64,000 nucleotides of DNA from Acheta domesticus (GCA_031308135.1 JAHLJT010008756.1:105055271-105119270); one strand, 5' to 3'. Positions 12,336-23,544 are shown, numbered from the stretch's first letter. Translations and numbers: made by a program. Notes: generated from the sequence alone by a model not told the origin.

Positions 12336-12835
12336 AGCGGGGGGCGAAATGAGCAGCGGCGAGCGGCGCGGGAGAGAGCGGAGCGCGCAGAGCGACCGCG
12401 GGCGCTGTAACGAGTTCCAAATACGGAGACAATCTGCGCCGTTTCCGCTTCGTGCGAGAGCAGGCAAATTGCGCGGCTCGTGTAACAGCGCGACCGGCCG
12501 GGTGGCCTCCCGCGGGCCGTGCGCGGCGACGGGCGAGGGCCGTGGCGGGGCGGGGACGAGGGTGGGGCGCGGGTGGGGCGGAGCCGGGCGGGGGCAGGGC
12601 GCGGCGGGCTGGGGCAGGACGGGGCAGGGAGGAACCGGGCGGGGGCGAGGGTGGGGTGAGGAGGGGGCGGAGGGGATGCGGGCGGGGGCAAGGTGGGGAG
12701 CCGACGCGGGGAGGGGTGGAGCAGGGCTGGGCGGGGCGGGCGTAGGGCAGAGCGGGGCCATGGGCGAGCCGTATGCGGCGCCGAGCGGTGGGTCGGGGCG
12801 GAGCGGGAGCTCGTGGAGGTGGGAGAGAGGCATGG
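12336..12835. other. CpG-rich island 4
   Basis: A GC-rich block that changes at about 12540 into a strongly G-biased plus strand. Frames of 214-298 codons cross it on opposite strands in Gly/Arg or Pro/Ala register, typical of spurious frames in such DNA. Confidence 0.75.
12540..12745 (+). repeat. G-rich, quadruplex-prone tract
   Basis: Runs of three to five G occur every few bases for about 200 bp (GGGGCGGGG, GGGTGGGGCG, GGGCGGGGGCAGGG patterns), with C scarce on the plus strand. The sequence is a degenerate GGGGCNGG repeat that could fold into several G-quadruplexes on the plus strand. Confidence 0.85.
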
Positions 12836-13275
12836 GGAAACAGCGAGGGTGGGGTGATGTGGCTCTGACAATTGAGCTGGAGTGGGTGTCGTGTCGGAAG
12901 CGACGGTATGGTCGGCTCCTTGTGAAAGTGAATAGCTGCGAGAACAACTTTTGATATTATATCAAAACGATGGTTGATATATAAAATGCATCTGATAAAT
13001 ATCTCATATTTAACTTTATCTCTTACCGAAAGTCCGGGGAGTTTATAACTCTTCGCCGCTTTTATAAAGTGATTTAATTGCCATACTATTTAACTTTACA
13101 TAGTGGCCTGGTAACTTTGCGGTGGTGATGGCCATAGGCGAGATCTTGTTCGTGATATTGAAATAAAATGGCAATGATAATATTTTATTAAGAAACGGTA
13201 ATTATTACTGACCCACTTCGTTAATTTTAAAGGAGATATTTTTAAGGTGGGCATTTGTATTTAATTTTTTTTCAA
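12836..13275. other. AT-rich intergenic DNA
   Basis: No feature is recognised apart from the gradual fall in GC out of island 4. Confidence 0.5.
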
Positions 13276-13605
13276 TGCTGCATTTCGGAATTTTATTTCT
13301 CTCTCATCAGGGCTTTATTCATCAACAACACGGTTAGAACAAAGTATAGCAAAATAAATATGATCAAGTGTAATGCAAACACGCACATACACACACACAG
13401 TGTCTTAAATAAACACAAAAAAATCTTACAAAGGCGAAGGACATTATGCATACATTGTAACACAAATCACCACTCAGTAAGCCACAAGAGCCACATGATG
13501 ACCCATTCAACGCACACATTATAATCCCAACTGAAATGGTGTTCCAATAGTACAAGCAATGCATTCCCCACAAGGAAACCTCTACCGGTACAACTTATAT
13601 GAAAC
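13276..13605 (-). repeat. Dispersed repeat X, left (minus-strand) copy
   Basis: The reverse complement matches 17640-18120 over most of its length. Shared stretches include GGGGARTGYATTGCTTGTAC, TATTGGAAC.CCATTTCAGT and TGTTACAATGTATG.ATAATG, and both end near AATAAA followed by TCCGAAA. This copy lacks about 150 bp present in the other. With its partner it forms an inverted repeat around the R4-like element. Confidence 0.75.
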
Positions 13606-14344
13606 AAATTTTCAGTTGCCCACTAATACAATTACATTTTTCTTAGTTTCTAAAATGTATGACAAATATTAAATTTAATCCCCAAAAACATGTTTTGAAC
13701 GAAATTAGTGGGGCATTATAATGACCATTATTAGAAGAAAATATTAAACGCCGGTATACATAGTACAATTTTCGTACAGAATGAATGTAGTACTGAAAAC
13801 GTGAGTGCAGACTGCACGATTTCCACATAAACACTTTTGAGCATGTTCGTAATTTTTCATTTATAGTTTGACTCGACCTCCTCTAATAGCAGAATCGTTC
13901 ACTAATAGATTTGTTGACCCGACGCGATGGTAACCGACCATTTCGATTTTGTCGTTTGGCGTGTCATGTGGGAAGTGATATTGTGATAAACTATCTCTTT
14001 CCTTATTTCCACCTTCCTATTTTTCTTCTCTACACTCCTCGTGGTTAATTAATACTGAATAAAGATCAAAGCCAAAACGTAAATTTCCGAGGAAGACCAC
14101 GACAAGATGATCGAAACGTCGGCAACACAGACTTCGATGCGGCGTCACCTGGACAGCCAAGATCACATGACAGGCTGCGGAAGCCTACGACTTCACGCTA
14201 CCCCTACTCTTCCGAGGTCCAGTGGTATTCTATCCTGGAGAGAAACTAATATGTATCATTATGGGGATCAGCTTTTCGTCTGTACTCTGGGTAAGACAAG
14301 GTTGTTACGCCTTTAATTATGAATTACGAGATGATAGGATGATA
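13606..14344. other. AT-rich DNA with a CGAAACGTCGG signature
   Basis: No gene is seen. CGAAACGTCGGCAACA at 14112-14127, preceded by AAGACCACGACAAGATGAT, resembles the CCGAAACATCGGCAAAC end of repeat X at 18102. This suggests the 3' end of a related retroelement. Confidence 0.5.
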
Positions 14345-14457
14345 ATGAAGGGGTGAAGGGACAATCGCAAATACGACAATGTCTGCGCAGGACTCGAACT
14401 TGCAGCCTCATCGACGCAGACGGTGGCTGTCGCAACCATCTGCACCACGGGGCTATT
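14345..14457 (-). mobile_element. tRNA-like SINE head (second type)
   Basis: The minus strand reads as a tRNA-like module. An A-box-like GTGGTGCAGATGGTTGC is followed by a B box (AGTTCGAGTCCT), separated by about 40 bases. It lies directly beside the (TTA)n tract at 14461. Its head differs from the main SINE family. A true functional tRNA is unlikely because a clean acceptor stem is not evident. Confidence 0.6.
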
Positions 14458-14459
14458 TC

Positions 14460-14460
<1 letters not shown>

Positions 14461-14529
<69 letters not shown>
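14461..14529. repeat. (TTA)23 tract at the R4-like 3' boundary
   Basis: Sixty-nine bases of uninterrupted TTA (TAA on the minus strand) border the 3' end of the minus-strand R4-like element. Peptides rich in Leu or Ile read across it are artefacts. Confidence 0.95.
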
Positions 14530-14530
<1 letters not shown>

Positions 14531-14634
14531 TCCTCTAAATCACGACTTAAGATGTTATGTGACGGCTGAATATAAAATCTACTCCAGGTTGCAACCAGCT
14601 ACCTAAGGAGCAGATCTAGGGACTGTCGGTGCCT

Positions 14635-15909
14635 CTACAATACATTGCGCAAAATGTGGGCTGTTCCAAATAAAGCTATTTCTTGAACTTCCCAGTCTTT
14701 TGGATTACCTGGGAGTTTAGACAAGTTCTTACACACATTTTGCGGAACAAATCCCAGAGCTCCGATAACTATCGGTACGACTTGTGCTTTTACGCCCCAC
14801 ATTCGGCTGATCTCGATTTCCAAACTCTTGTATTTATGACGTTTCTCTGCCTCCTTGGTAACGACGTTTTGATCGCAAGGTACAGCAACATCCACAAGTA
14901 AACACGATTTGTTCTCCAAATCCCGGATAACTATATCCGGTTTGTTTGCCGTTATCGTGCGATCAGTTTGAATTTGTTGGTCGTACAATATCGTACACAA
15001 TCCAACAGACGTCACCGGTTTCGGTGAGTGTTCGTACCACTTGGGGCATGTGTTTGGAACTTCGAGGTCGGTACAGATCTGCCAGTGGAGGTAGCTACAC
15101 ACAGTGTTATGTCTTTTAAGGTATTCGGTCTTTGCTAGGATTGGACAAGTTGAGACAATATGATCAATGGTTTCTACTTGCTCCAGGCAAATACGGCATT
15201 TATCATCTTGGGAAATTTTCAGAACCGCTTTATCATAATGTCGTGTTCTCAAGGCCTGATCTTGGGCAGCTATTACAAGTGCTTCCGATTCTGGCTTCAT
15301 TCTTCCCCTTTTAAGCCACATAAATGATTGATCTTTATTGATCTGCACCTTGTCCATTCTTTTTAGGTATTGTCCGTGGAGTGGTTTGTGTCTCCACGAT
15401 TTCTTTAACATTTTTTGTGTCTCACACTTCATGTTTAGCAGCATCAGAAGTTCAGTGTCTGTGTTATTGGACGTGTCTTGCCTAGTTTTTTTCGCAATAC
15501 TTCTTGCTACACTAACAATGCCTCTGTTTCCCATTCTTCGGTCAGATTTCATGACCTGCCTCATTAGAGGATCATCTTGATGGCTGACTACATACTTCCC
15601 CAACCCGACTATTGTGTTGTGCCAGGAGGCCTCAATTTGTCTGAGGCCTCTTCCTCCTTCCTTACGTGACACATAAAGTCTATGTATATCAGCTCGAGGG
15701 TGGGAAACATGATGCATTGTTAGCAGTTTTCTGGTTTTTCGATCCATGGTGCGAATTTCTTGCTCAGTCCAGTCCACTAGTCCAAAACTGTATTCGGCTA
15801 CAGGTACCGCCAAACTACCTATTGCAGATATTTTATTCCTAGATTTCAGAGCGGACTGCAGGACCAGTCTCACTCTACTATTATACTCCCTACGAATTCT
15901 CTCTTTCAT
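14635..15909 (-). pseudogene. R4-like C-terminal region: zinc knuckle and restriction-like endonuclease
   Basis: An uninterrupted 424-codon piece. A CX2CX8HX4C knuckle (C238, C241, H250, C255; about 15145-15198) is the nucleic-acid-binding motif found downstream of RT in R2/R4 LINEs. It is followed by a PD-(D/E)xK-type endonuclease with KPD (P324, D325), then LVDVAVP (D340) and a basic KEAEK..KYKSLE stretch (about 14830-14942). That domain nicks the chromosomal target for target-primed reverse transcription. This is the best-kept part of the element. The frame overlaps the preceding RT fragment by 4 bases (ATGA), consistent with a single-base deletion. The first Met is therefore an internal residue of a former polyprotein. 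Confidence 0.85.
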
Positions 15910-16376
15910 TGTGTATTCGAGATGGTTTCACATTCTTCAATGCCCAGATATTTGTAAGTTTTACCTGGCTCAAGATTTTGAATCACAGTGTGCGTGTCAA
16001 TTTCAATGTTCTCAGACGTTGTGAGTTTCCCTCCTTTTAAACTGATTTTTGCACACTTGTCAAGACCAAACTTCATGCAGATGTCATTGCTAAAGTCATT
16101 CATGACAGACAGCATTTGGGAGAGAACCACTTCATTTTTAGCAAAAACTCTCTGATCACCCATGTAAAACAAATGTGATACTGGCCTTTCATCACCATGG
16201 AGCTTGTAACCAAAGTCAGCTTGCGACAACTGTCTAGATGGTGAGATCAAACTAATGCAAAAGAGCAGAGGAGATAGTGAATCTCCTTGAAAAATACCCC
16301 TGTTAATCTGAATACTTCTGGTTTCCACAGCTTCCTTTCCACTGTGTATTACTAACCTGGTACTCCACGACTTCAT
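15906..16376 (-). pseudogene. R4-like reverse transcriptase, palm fragment with mutated active site
   Basis: This carries RT motif B, GIFQGDSLSPLLF, and the motif C region SHLFYMGDQRVFAKN. In active enzymes of this type motif C is YMDD or a close variant. Here the first catalytic Asp codon is GGT (Gly), so metal binding would be lost. The conserved KYLGI stretch follows. The open frame starts at an internal Met next to the stretch KSWSTRL. The upstream join to the fingers fragment is disrupted. Confidence 0.8.
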
Positions 16377-16432
16377 ACTAGCCTTGCAAAATTCAATAGG
16401 TCAAGGATATAATCGATAGATCTCCAGGGTCT

Positions 16433-17065
16433 TTAAAATCCATAAGAGCCTTTATGACATCCTTTTTGTTGAGCTGGCATTAAATGATTCTTATCTAGAT
16501 GTCTGTACATTTTGTCAGCTATGGCTGCAGTGATAACTTTGTATAGTACTGGCAGACAAGTAATTGGCCTGTAGTTCTTCGCCAAAGAGCTGTCTCCCGC
16601 TTTGGGTAGCAAATACGTGATGCCGCGTGTGAGCCATTCCGGGAGTTCCTTTGGGCTTTCTAAAATTTTATTAACAACCTTTGCTAGATGAGAATGTATT
16701 GCTGTTAATTTCTTAATCCAATAAATCTGGATCTTATCAATTCCAGGGGACTTCCAGTATCCCATGTTCTTAATTGCTTGGAAGAGGTCCTCTTCCGAGA
16801 ATTGGTGAACATCTTCCACTGTTTCTACAAGTTCATCGGCAGCATCAACTTCAGATTGAAGCCAAGATGCGTATTTACTGTAGGAGCTGCTCTCCTCCCA
16901 GATTCCTGCCCAAAATGCTTCGACGTCATCTTTTGAAGGAGTAACAGCTTTGCCATTCGGTTTTTGAGTCAGATTGTGATAGAATCTCTTCGCGTCTGTT
17001 TCAAACAACCGGTTCTGTACACGGAAATCTATTCTGCGTTTGTAACATCTAATTCGTTGAGCCAT
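16433..17065 (-). pseudogene. R4-like reverse transcriptase, fingers fragment
   Basis: It contains the RT N-terminal blocks: FWAGIWEE, a KSPGIDKIQIYWIKK block, a LPEWLTRGITYLLPKAGD block and NYRPITCLPVLYK. It ends at QKGCHKGSYGF and a stop. The following region, which should hold catalytic motif A (an FDS-type Asp), is not found before the palm fragment. The 50-odd bases between the fragments are too short to contain it, so a deletion is likely. Frame also shifts around 17060. Confidence 0.8.
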
Positions 17066-17099
17066 GCTTGAATTTTCTCTTTTCGCTTCTCAACTACCA

Positions 17100-17452
17100 T
17101 TAGCCTGCTGGTGTCATTTTCAATTTGGTATTTTTGTTCAACATTGAATATTTTTCGTTGAACTTTAGAGGTGTACGTTGATTAGAAGATGCCTCAGCTA
17201 AGAGTGATATTTCGCGCCGGGTGTCGGCTATCCGTTTCATAATTCTGTTCATCCATGGGGGTACAGAGCTGTTTACTCTGTTTTGCTGTCGGCCGTCGGT
17301 GTTCTTGGCTGGCCCCAAAATTATCTGAGATACTAGATATTCAGTTGCATATATGATGTGATTGATTTTAGTAATATCTAGATCTCTGCCTGGGGTTACG
17401 ACCACCTCATTTAAGACAGAATTCACTGTTTCTATCACTCTTTTAGCTTCGG

Positions 17453-17453
<1 letters not shown>
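17100..17453 (-). pseudogene. R4-like element, pre-RT fragment running into the TAA tract
   Basis: The open frame begins inside the (TAA)n tract, read as poly-Asn, and passes without a stop into element sequence (EAKRVIETVNSVLNEVV.., then WMNRIMKRIADTRREISLL). The latter resembles the helical, basic linker before RT in R2/R4-type proteins. A stop at 17100-17102 ends it, and a third frame from 17100 (MVVEKRKEKIQAW) continues the homology for about 40 bases. The open frame through the microsatellite shows that the true 5' end is missing. Confidence 0.7.

Positions 17454-17495
<42 letters not shown>
17454..17495. repeat. (TTA)14 tract at the R4-like 5' boundary
   Basis: Forty-two bases of the same triplet as at 14461-14529, in the same phase class. 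Together they look like one (TAA)n array split by the insertion. Confidence 0.95.
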
Positions 17496-17639
17496 GTAGT
17501 GATAATAGTCATTATATATCATCCCCGATTAATGTAATCCATAACAGCTTTTTGTATTAATTGTTTTATTTATTTTTCATACATTTTAAGAACTAAATAA
17601 AATGTTTATTATATTGGTAAGGAACTGGAAATTTATTTG

Positions 17640-18120
17640 ATGCATGGTATGTGGCACCGGAAGAAGTTTCCTATTGGGGAGTGTATTGCTTGTACTATTG
17701 GAACTCCATTTCAGTTGGTATCATAATAGACTACACGTTAGAGGAAGTAATTTCCTACATATTGGAACAAGATTCAAATACTTTTACTTCCTTTGCAAGT
17801 AGTTTTTATGACAAGAACGTGAATATTTCCATATCAATTTTCATGTTGAATGTTGTATTGTCTATGTTGAATTATTCATTATGCCAGCTGTTGTGGCATA
17901 GTGTGTGATGAATTGTGTTACAATGTATGTATAATGTCCTTCACCCTCGTAATATGTGTTTCTTTCGGTTTTTATTTAAAAAATTGTTTGTGTGTTTGCA
18001 TTGTATCTGGTAACATTTATTTTGCTATAAATTGTTTTAAACGTGTTATTGATGGATGCAGCCCTGTTGATGCCTTTATTTCTCTATAAAGAAATAAAGC
18101 TCCGAAACATCGGCAAACTG
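17640..18120 (+). repeat. Dispersed repeat X, right (plus-strand) copy
   Basis: The longer partner of 13276-13605. It has about 150 bp (about 17735-17890) absent from the left copy, then TGTTACAATGTATGTATAAT, an AT-rich segment, a perfect 10-bp hairpin (18074-18083 with 18090-18099) containing AATAAAG, and a terminal CCGAAACATCGG palindrome at 18102-18113. The end structure suggests the 3' end of a retroelement. The family is not identified. Confidence 0.75.
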
Positions 18121-19494
18121 ATGTAATTGCTTAATTTACGGACCAAGACCCATGAATAACAATATGGACTAATTTATTTACTTATAAAAATGTACGAAAA
18201 TCCGTAATAAAATTTTGTGGCTTCTTGCGAGTTCAGATACAACACAACTTCCTTTGCATGAACAATAATAATGATGATGATAATAATGTCATTAATTAAT
18301 TTTGAAAGTTTAATTATTAAACTTCTAGTGTGTAACAAGTACGCAAAATTTCGAAAAATGTTGTGTCAAAAACTTAATTTTAAAAGCTCGTTTAATGTTA
18401 AATGAAACCGGAATACTCATATGCCACTTGATGTAAAATGGTGAAATACGTAAAATTCCTTCCAAGTTGCCAAATGCCAGTCTTAAAAATGTTTTTTTTT
18501 TATTTTTAGATTTTTATTTTCATGGACATTTTTTATATAAAATTTATCTTACCCAGTGAGGATGATGCCGATGGTCCGATAAGCACAGCTCAGGTTAGTT
18601 AGAGCAAGGTCAGTGTCAGGTGAGAAACTGGTAGCTGTGTAATCGTAGAAGGCTGTTACTGTAGTGGTGTACGGTAAATAGAAACTGAAGATTGATGTCC
18701 ATGTGCAACGGCAAGAAAGATGACTGCCGAGGAAAAACGACCGGGGAAAGAGGGAGGGAGAAGGAGGTGAAGAGAGACACGTACTGCGACTGTTATGGTC
18801 GGAGGGAACGACATCGGAGACGGAGAAGTGTCAAAAGTGCTCACGTAGTATGCCGTGGGTCACTCAAGAGCGTGAGAACGTGTAGTGTTCTTGACAAATG
18901 GTAAGGAGGTAGGATGAAGTGTTAAGAAGATACAATCAGTGAAAGAGTGAGGGACAGAGAAAACAGTGAATTACAAGAGGAAAAATATGAAACGGGAAAT
19001 ATATAAAAATTGTAAAAAAAATAATATAAAAATAAAAAAAGGACAAAGGGTGTACGGAAAAAGTGGGAATGGTAATACACAGTACAAAATACTCTGACAC
19101 TATCAGCGTGTTCATGAAATTAGGGAGAATCTGTGTAAATGATGTAAAATACAGAAATTATACATTTCTGCAACTGTTGTATTGTCCTAACATGAATGAA
19201 AAAGCAGTTGCAAGTGTTGTAACATGGTTCATCACAATCATAAATCATTATTTGGTCCGAAATTCTTTCCCTAAGGAAGCTCTCATTCTCGAGATTTATT
19301 AAGTTTCGTGACTGCAATTGAAATATCAAGGCAGAATTTATTACCATTCAATGTATCAAATAATGTAGAAGGAAAGAATCATATTCATTTTGAAGAATTA
19401 ATTGAAAATAATATCGTAAGGGTAATAGGTTTATAATTAACTTTTGGATGGCAACGTTCAGATGAAGAACACGTTTAATGACTTGAGTTTCATC
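18121..19494. other. AT-rich intergenic DNA
   Basis: A purine-rich patch lies at about 18690-18990. Short frames in it lack recognisable domains. No gene or mobile element is identified. Confidence 0.5.

Positions 19495-19544
<50 letters not shown>
19495..19544. repeat. (ATT)n microsatellite, unoccupied
   Basis: About 16 uninterrupted ATT units of the same type as the R4-like target, without an insertion. It ends 60 bp before CpG island 5. Confidence 0.95.
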
Positions 19545-19545
<1 letters not shown>

Positions 19546-19599
19546 AATATTAAAATATTATTTTGTAACTGCGGCATTCCCCAAGGATGCTTTGTACTG

Positions 19600-20160
19600 C
19601 AGCACGTTCGGCGAGTGAGGATGGAAGTCGAGCCGCGCGCTTGATTCCCTGAAGCGCAGGCAGCCCGTGGCGGGCGCGAGGGCCGAAGCGAGAAGTCCCT
19701 CGCACGCTCGCCTTCCTCCCCCTCCCCTTCCCCCGTTCCTCCCGCGCCGTAAATCGTGGCGCAAGCCGCCGCCGCCGCCTCGCCGTGCGCTTTTCGTGGG
19801 CGGCTCAGGTTGCCGATAGGCGGCGCTCACGCGCGGCGCCGACAGCGGCGGCGACGTGCGGCCCCTCGCGGCTCATTTCCTGCCCCCGCCGCCTCCCCCC
19901 GCGGACCGACCCCATCGCCACCGCCTGCCGCCCCCCGCCGTAACAGCGTGTGATGTCTCCGCGCTCCCGCGCCTTATCAAAGATCAACGCCTGACATTTA
20001 TGCGCCCCGCTTCAACACGCCCTCGCCTTGCAGCTTGCGCGCCGCGTCACCCGCCGCCCCCGGCTCGGCCCCCCGCCCCCCTCCACACCCTCTCGCCATC
20101 ACCCGCGTCAAGGCCCTCGCGGACATCGTCCCTCCGCCGGCGCTAGGAATCTGGGTGTGG
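19600..20160. other. CpG-rich island 5
   Basis: A sharp GC-rich block with dense CG. A less GC-rich core contains TTATCAAAGATCAACG (about 19973), which includes TCF-like ATCAAAG cores. Six short frames on both strands are all Pro/Arg/Ala-rich, so none is called. Confidence 0.75.
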
Positions 20161-23100
20161 GTGCGTGTACGAATGTCCTGTCTCATTGCTGGGAATACCA
20201 TAATACAAGGCGAAAAACGAAGATTGAATGTGGAAGGTATAAACAGTACATGACAACAAAGACAACTTTGTTACTTTTATTTTTTAAAGAAGAGCAACTA
20301 AACATAGCTGATGACAGAATCCCGACGCAAGTAATTTAATGGTATTTTAAAAAATCGCGTGACATTTTGCGTTCATGTTCTCATTATTAATGGACTTTGT
20401 TTGTCTCCTTCTGTGTGAAGCTAAAACACGTTACTGGCCAGAAATATATTACTGTAAACGTACCCTGACTGAAATTTACAATAGAAATCTTAAATTACAT
20501 TTGGAAGAAATAGCTATCATAAACTACCGTCATAGAGGTTAGGTAAGACACCTTTAATATCTGTGATTTGATAAATCAAAACAAAGAAACATTTTCCACA
20601 CTAATTACTGGTTAATATTTATAAAATTAAATTTTTCAATTAAATATAAAAAGTAACAACTTACGAATAAACCAGGTAGTGAACACAAAAATTAAACACA
20701 TTTGTTTGGATTTACTATTCTTACTTATGTATTTGGCGCTAAAATCATTCTGAATAACCAATGCAGTCGTGGGAATCATTTACCCGAAATATGATTAAAT
20801 CATCATTTGGAATTACCCCCACATGAATGTTTGGATCGAAATATTTGTCACTGTTGGAGACTACCATTTAACGTGCATGTTTCCAGATCGTTATACTCGA
20901 AAGTAGTTGTTTTCCACTCCAATCCCCACTTAATTTGTTTCAAAACTTGTGTGATTCGTCTTTTACCTCGATCACCTTGTCATGCAGACAAACCATTGAA
21001 TAGCAATTTGTTCCGAAGCAACCGTTCAATCAGCACCCCTTCTATACATAAAAATGGCGTGTTATTACGGTGTCCTTTGAATTTTTACATCAGAAAGAGC
21101 AATAACCGCTCCCCTTTCGCCCTTCCCTAGGACGCATCCGCACCGTTGCGCGATGATGAATCACTAAATAAGGAAAGAAAAAAAGAATGCCATTACCAGG
21201 CTTTCAAAGCCTCGCCGAAATCGATCGCTGGTTAACTATAGGAAGAACTTCATGTACGTGAAATCAATTACGACGTGCGGCACCTTCATTAATTTATCGA
21301 CATTTCTCATTTGTCATGGGATAGCGTGCGTTAGCTTAGGTCGCAAAGGACAGTATTTCAGAACCCACTTTCCGATGGCAATCGGATTGCAACGTGACTG
21401 GCGACTGGTGATACAGCACGGAACTAGATACCGAACTACAGCGAACGCACCACGTGAAATTTAATTACAGAAATTTCAACTTGGCGATAGCGTTGCGTGC
21501 CTTGAACAGAGAATGGGAATGGAAATGCAAATGCATGTCTCACGGATCATTATTTAGCCTTCTGTCTTACTTAATAATTTGCCCAGCCGGTATCTGTAGA
21601 AATGTTGGAGATTGCTGTTCTCCAGGTACGAAAACAAGGACAAATAACAGCGGCAAGATGCAGAGATAAGACGGGGGTAAATATGATTTATTTGATTAAT
21701 ATCCATCTCCCTTTTCCTCCTATGTCAATTCTAGTAATAATAATAAATTCAGTTGCGTGGTTAGCATAATGTGGTTTCTAGCACTCACATCAGATCGTCG
21801 AGAAAAATGTTGAAGATTATATTTTAAAGTACTCTAAATTTCCTTACTTCCATATTTCTCGGTACAATTTTTCAGCATGTGTACAAATTTCTAACCCACC
21901 ATTCAGTGGTTCTGAGTGTTCTCAGACATCGGACGGATGCTAAAAAAGGATGAAACACTTTAATTTAATTTTTTGCAAAATTTGGAGATGTTTGCTTATT
22001 AATGAGCATTGAGTGTATGACACTTGCATACATTTCTTAGTATTCATAACGGTACCTTCGCAATTCCAAAAATATGTTTTTTTATTGAAAATTGCATTAC
22101 AAATTCCTTATCTTTTACATACAACTGTGTGTTTGTAATTCTTCCGATTGTTCGTATTGTTCACTTATTCAGTATATTTGAATTCTTTCTTGAATGAATT
22201 TAATTGATTTCCAAATTCTCGCACAACTCATTCGCAGTAATTTATTTTTAAAATTTCATTAAGTATGCTTGTATCAAGCTGTTCTACCTTCCTATGTTCT
22301 ATTGAATTATGAAGAATTCAATTAGATTCATTTTCCTATAATAAATCGAAATAAAGTTGTAAGTTGAAGAATCGTCACTCTTACCCACGCAGTCCAAAAT
22401 TTGCACATGAGGAAAGACTCCACTTCTTCCTTGCTTTCATCACAATTTTATGCATGGAAGATATTTTTTTCAAACATTTCTGAATCGCCTCCTCCTTGAA
22501 TTAAGACACTGAGAAATAATAGTTTCTTCTCAAATGAGCTTGTTGATCACAAATCTCCAATCTTATTTTCTTCATGTGCATTCTTCAAAACCAAAATTTG
22601 ATATTTTCTTCATTTCTGATGTGGTACCATTCGAACTGAAACGTAACGAAACACTGTCTAATCACATTGTTCTTCCGCCACTATGCACGGCCAACTAGAG
22701 ATTACCAACCAGTTAAGTGAGAGAAAAAAGCTCTTTTCGGACGTGATAGCAGGTGCTCCCGCAGAAAGAGCCACGATTGCTCGCTCGCGCTTCCGGAGTA
22801 GTGGAGGCTCCGGGGGCGTCCAGGCAGCTGAGCTCTGCAGCGCTCGGCCGCCTGGCGTGCGTAGTGGGTCCAACGTACGCCAAAATCACGCCCACTCGAT
22901 TTTCTGTGATTCCAAAGGAAGCATTTCCAGAAACAAAAATTTTCAAGACGTGTTGCACTTAGAATAAAAAAAGAAATTAAAATTGACATGTCCTGGGTTT
23001 TGCTAATAATTTACTAGATGTACGTTTTGATTTCAACAACTTCATGGTTAGGAATGAGCGAATGCATTCTGAAGCAGTATTTGGCAACTGCAGACAAAAG

Positions 23101-23540
23101 AAAGACATTACAAAACGATGCAATTTTGTGAACGTTTATGTGAGTGGTTTTATAAAAAAAACGCGAATGTGTTTTAACTAGTCAATATCATTCCAATAAA
23201 GGCATTGAAATTAACACTATTTTATTACGTATACAGCTGTATGTCGCGAAATATTCACTCGTGCCTCAAAAAGAGTAACCCATGTTAATGTAGGAAATAA
23301 TAGTATTGATGCAAGGTCCTCTTCGTCGTACTACCATGGGATGCTCCCAAAAAAGCATGCCGAAAAACACTTTCTCATTGCAATACTATTCTTTATGACT
23401 TTTTGATTGTAAAAACTTTAAAATTATAACGAAGCATATTTGTTATGGCTAATATTGACGATTTACCCACCTGTTTCATATGAAATGGAGTGCAAATGCC
23501 CCCACTCGCAGGGGTATTGTCCCGTACCGATCCAAGCGTA
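20161..23540. other. AT-rich intergenic DNA with a small GC patch
   Basis: No gene, tRNA or transposon is recognised over 3.4 kb. A minor GC patch at about 22740-22880 has overlapping frames on both strands. The segment 20930-21470 is less AT-rich but carries no motif I recognise. Confidence 0.5.
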
Positions 23541-23544
23541 ACTT

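Larger units (their letters stand above)
14530..17453 (-). mobile_element. R4/Dong-like non-LTR retrotransposon, 5'-truncated and decayed
   Basis: A 2.9-kb minus-strand element lies exactly between two (TAA)n tracts. In its reading order it has an N-terminal linker, a reverse transcriptase, a CCHC zinc knuckle and a C-terminal restriction-like endonuclease. This domain order is that of R2/R4-type LINEs with one ORF. The RT sequence, including the QKGC.KGSYG stretch, points to the R4 clade, whose member Dong of Bombyx I recall as targeting TAA repeats. The coding frame is broken near 17100, 17060, 16430 and 15908. The 5' end is missing because the open frame runs directly into the repeat. It cannot be autonomous. 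Confidence 0.85.

Noticed and set aside
12058..12954. 298-codon plus-strand frame and two 214-224-codon minus-strand frames in island 4
   Set aside because: All open at once in a G-rich repeat. Composition-driven.
14345..14457. Functional tRNA gene on the minus strand
   Set aside because: A- and B-box-like elements are present, but no convincing acceptor stem closes the structure. A SINE head is a better fit.
14353..14606. Poly-Leu and poly-Ile peptides resembling membrane segments
   Set aside because: Frames of the (TTA)n microsatellite.
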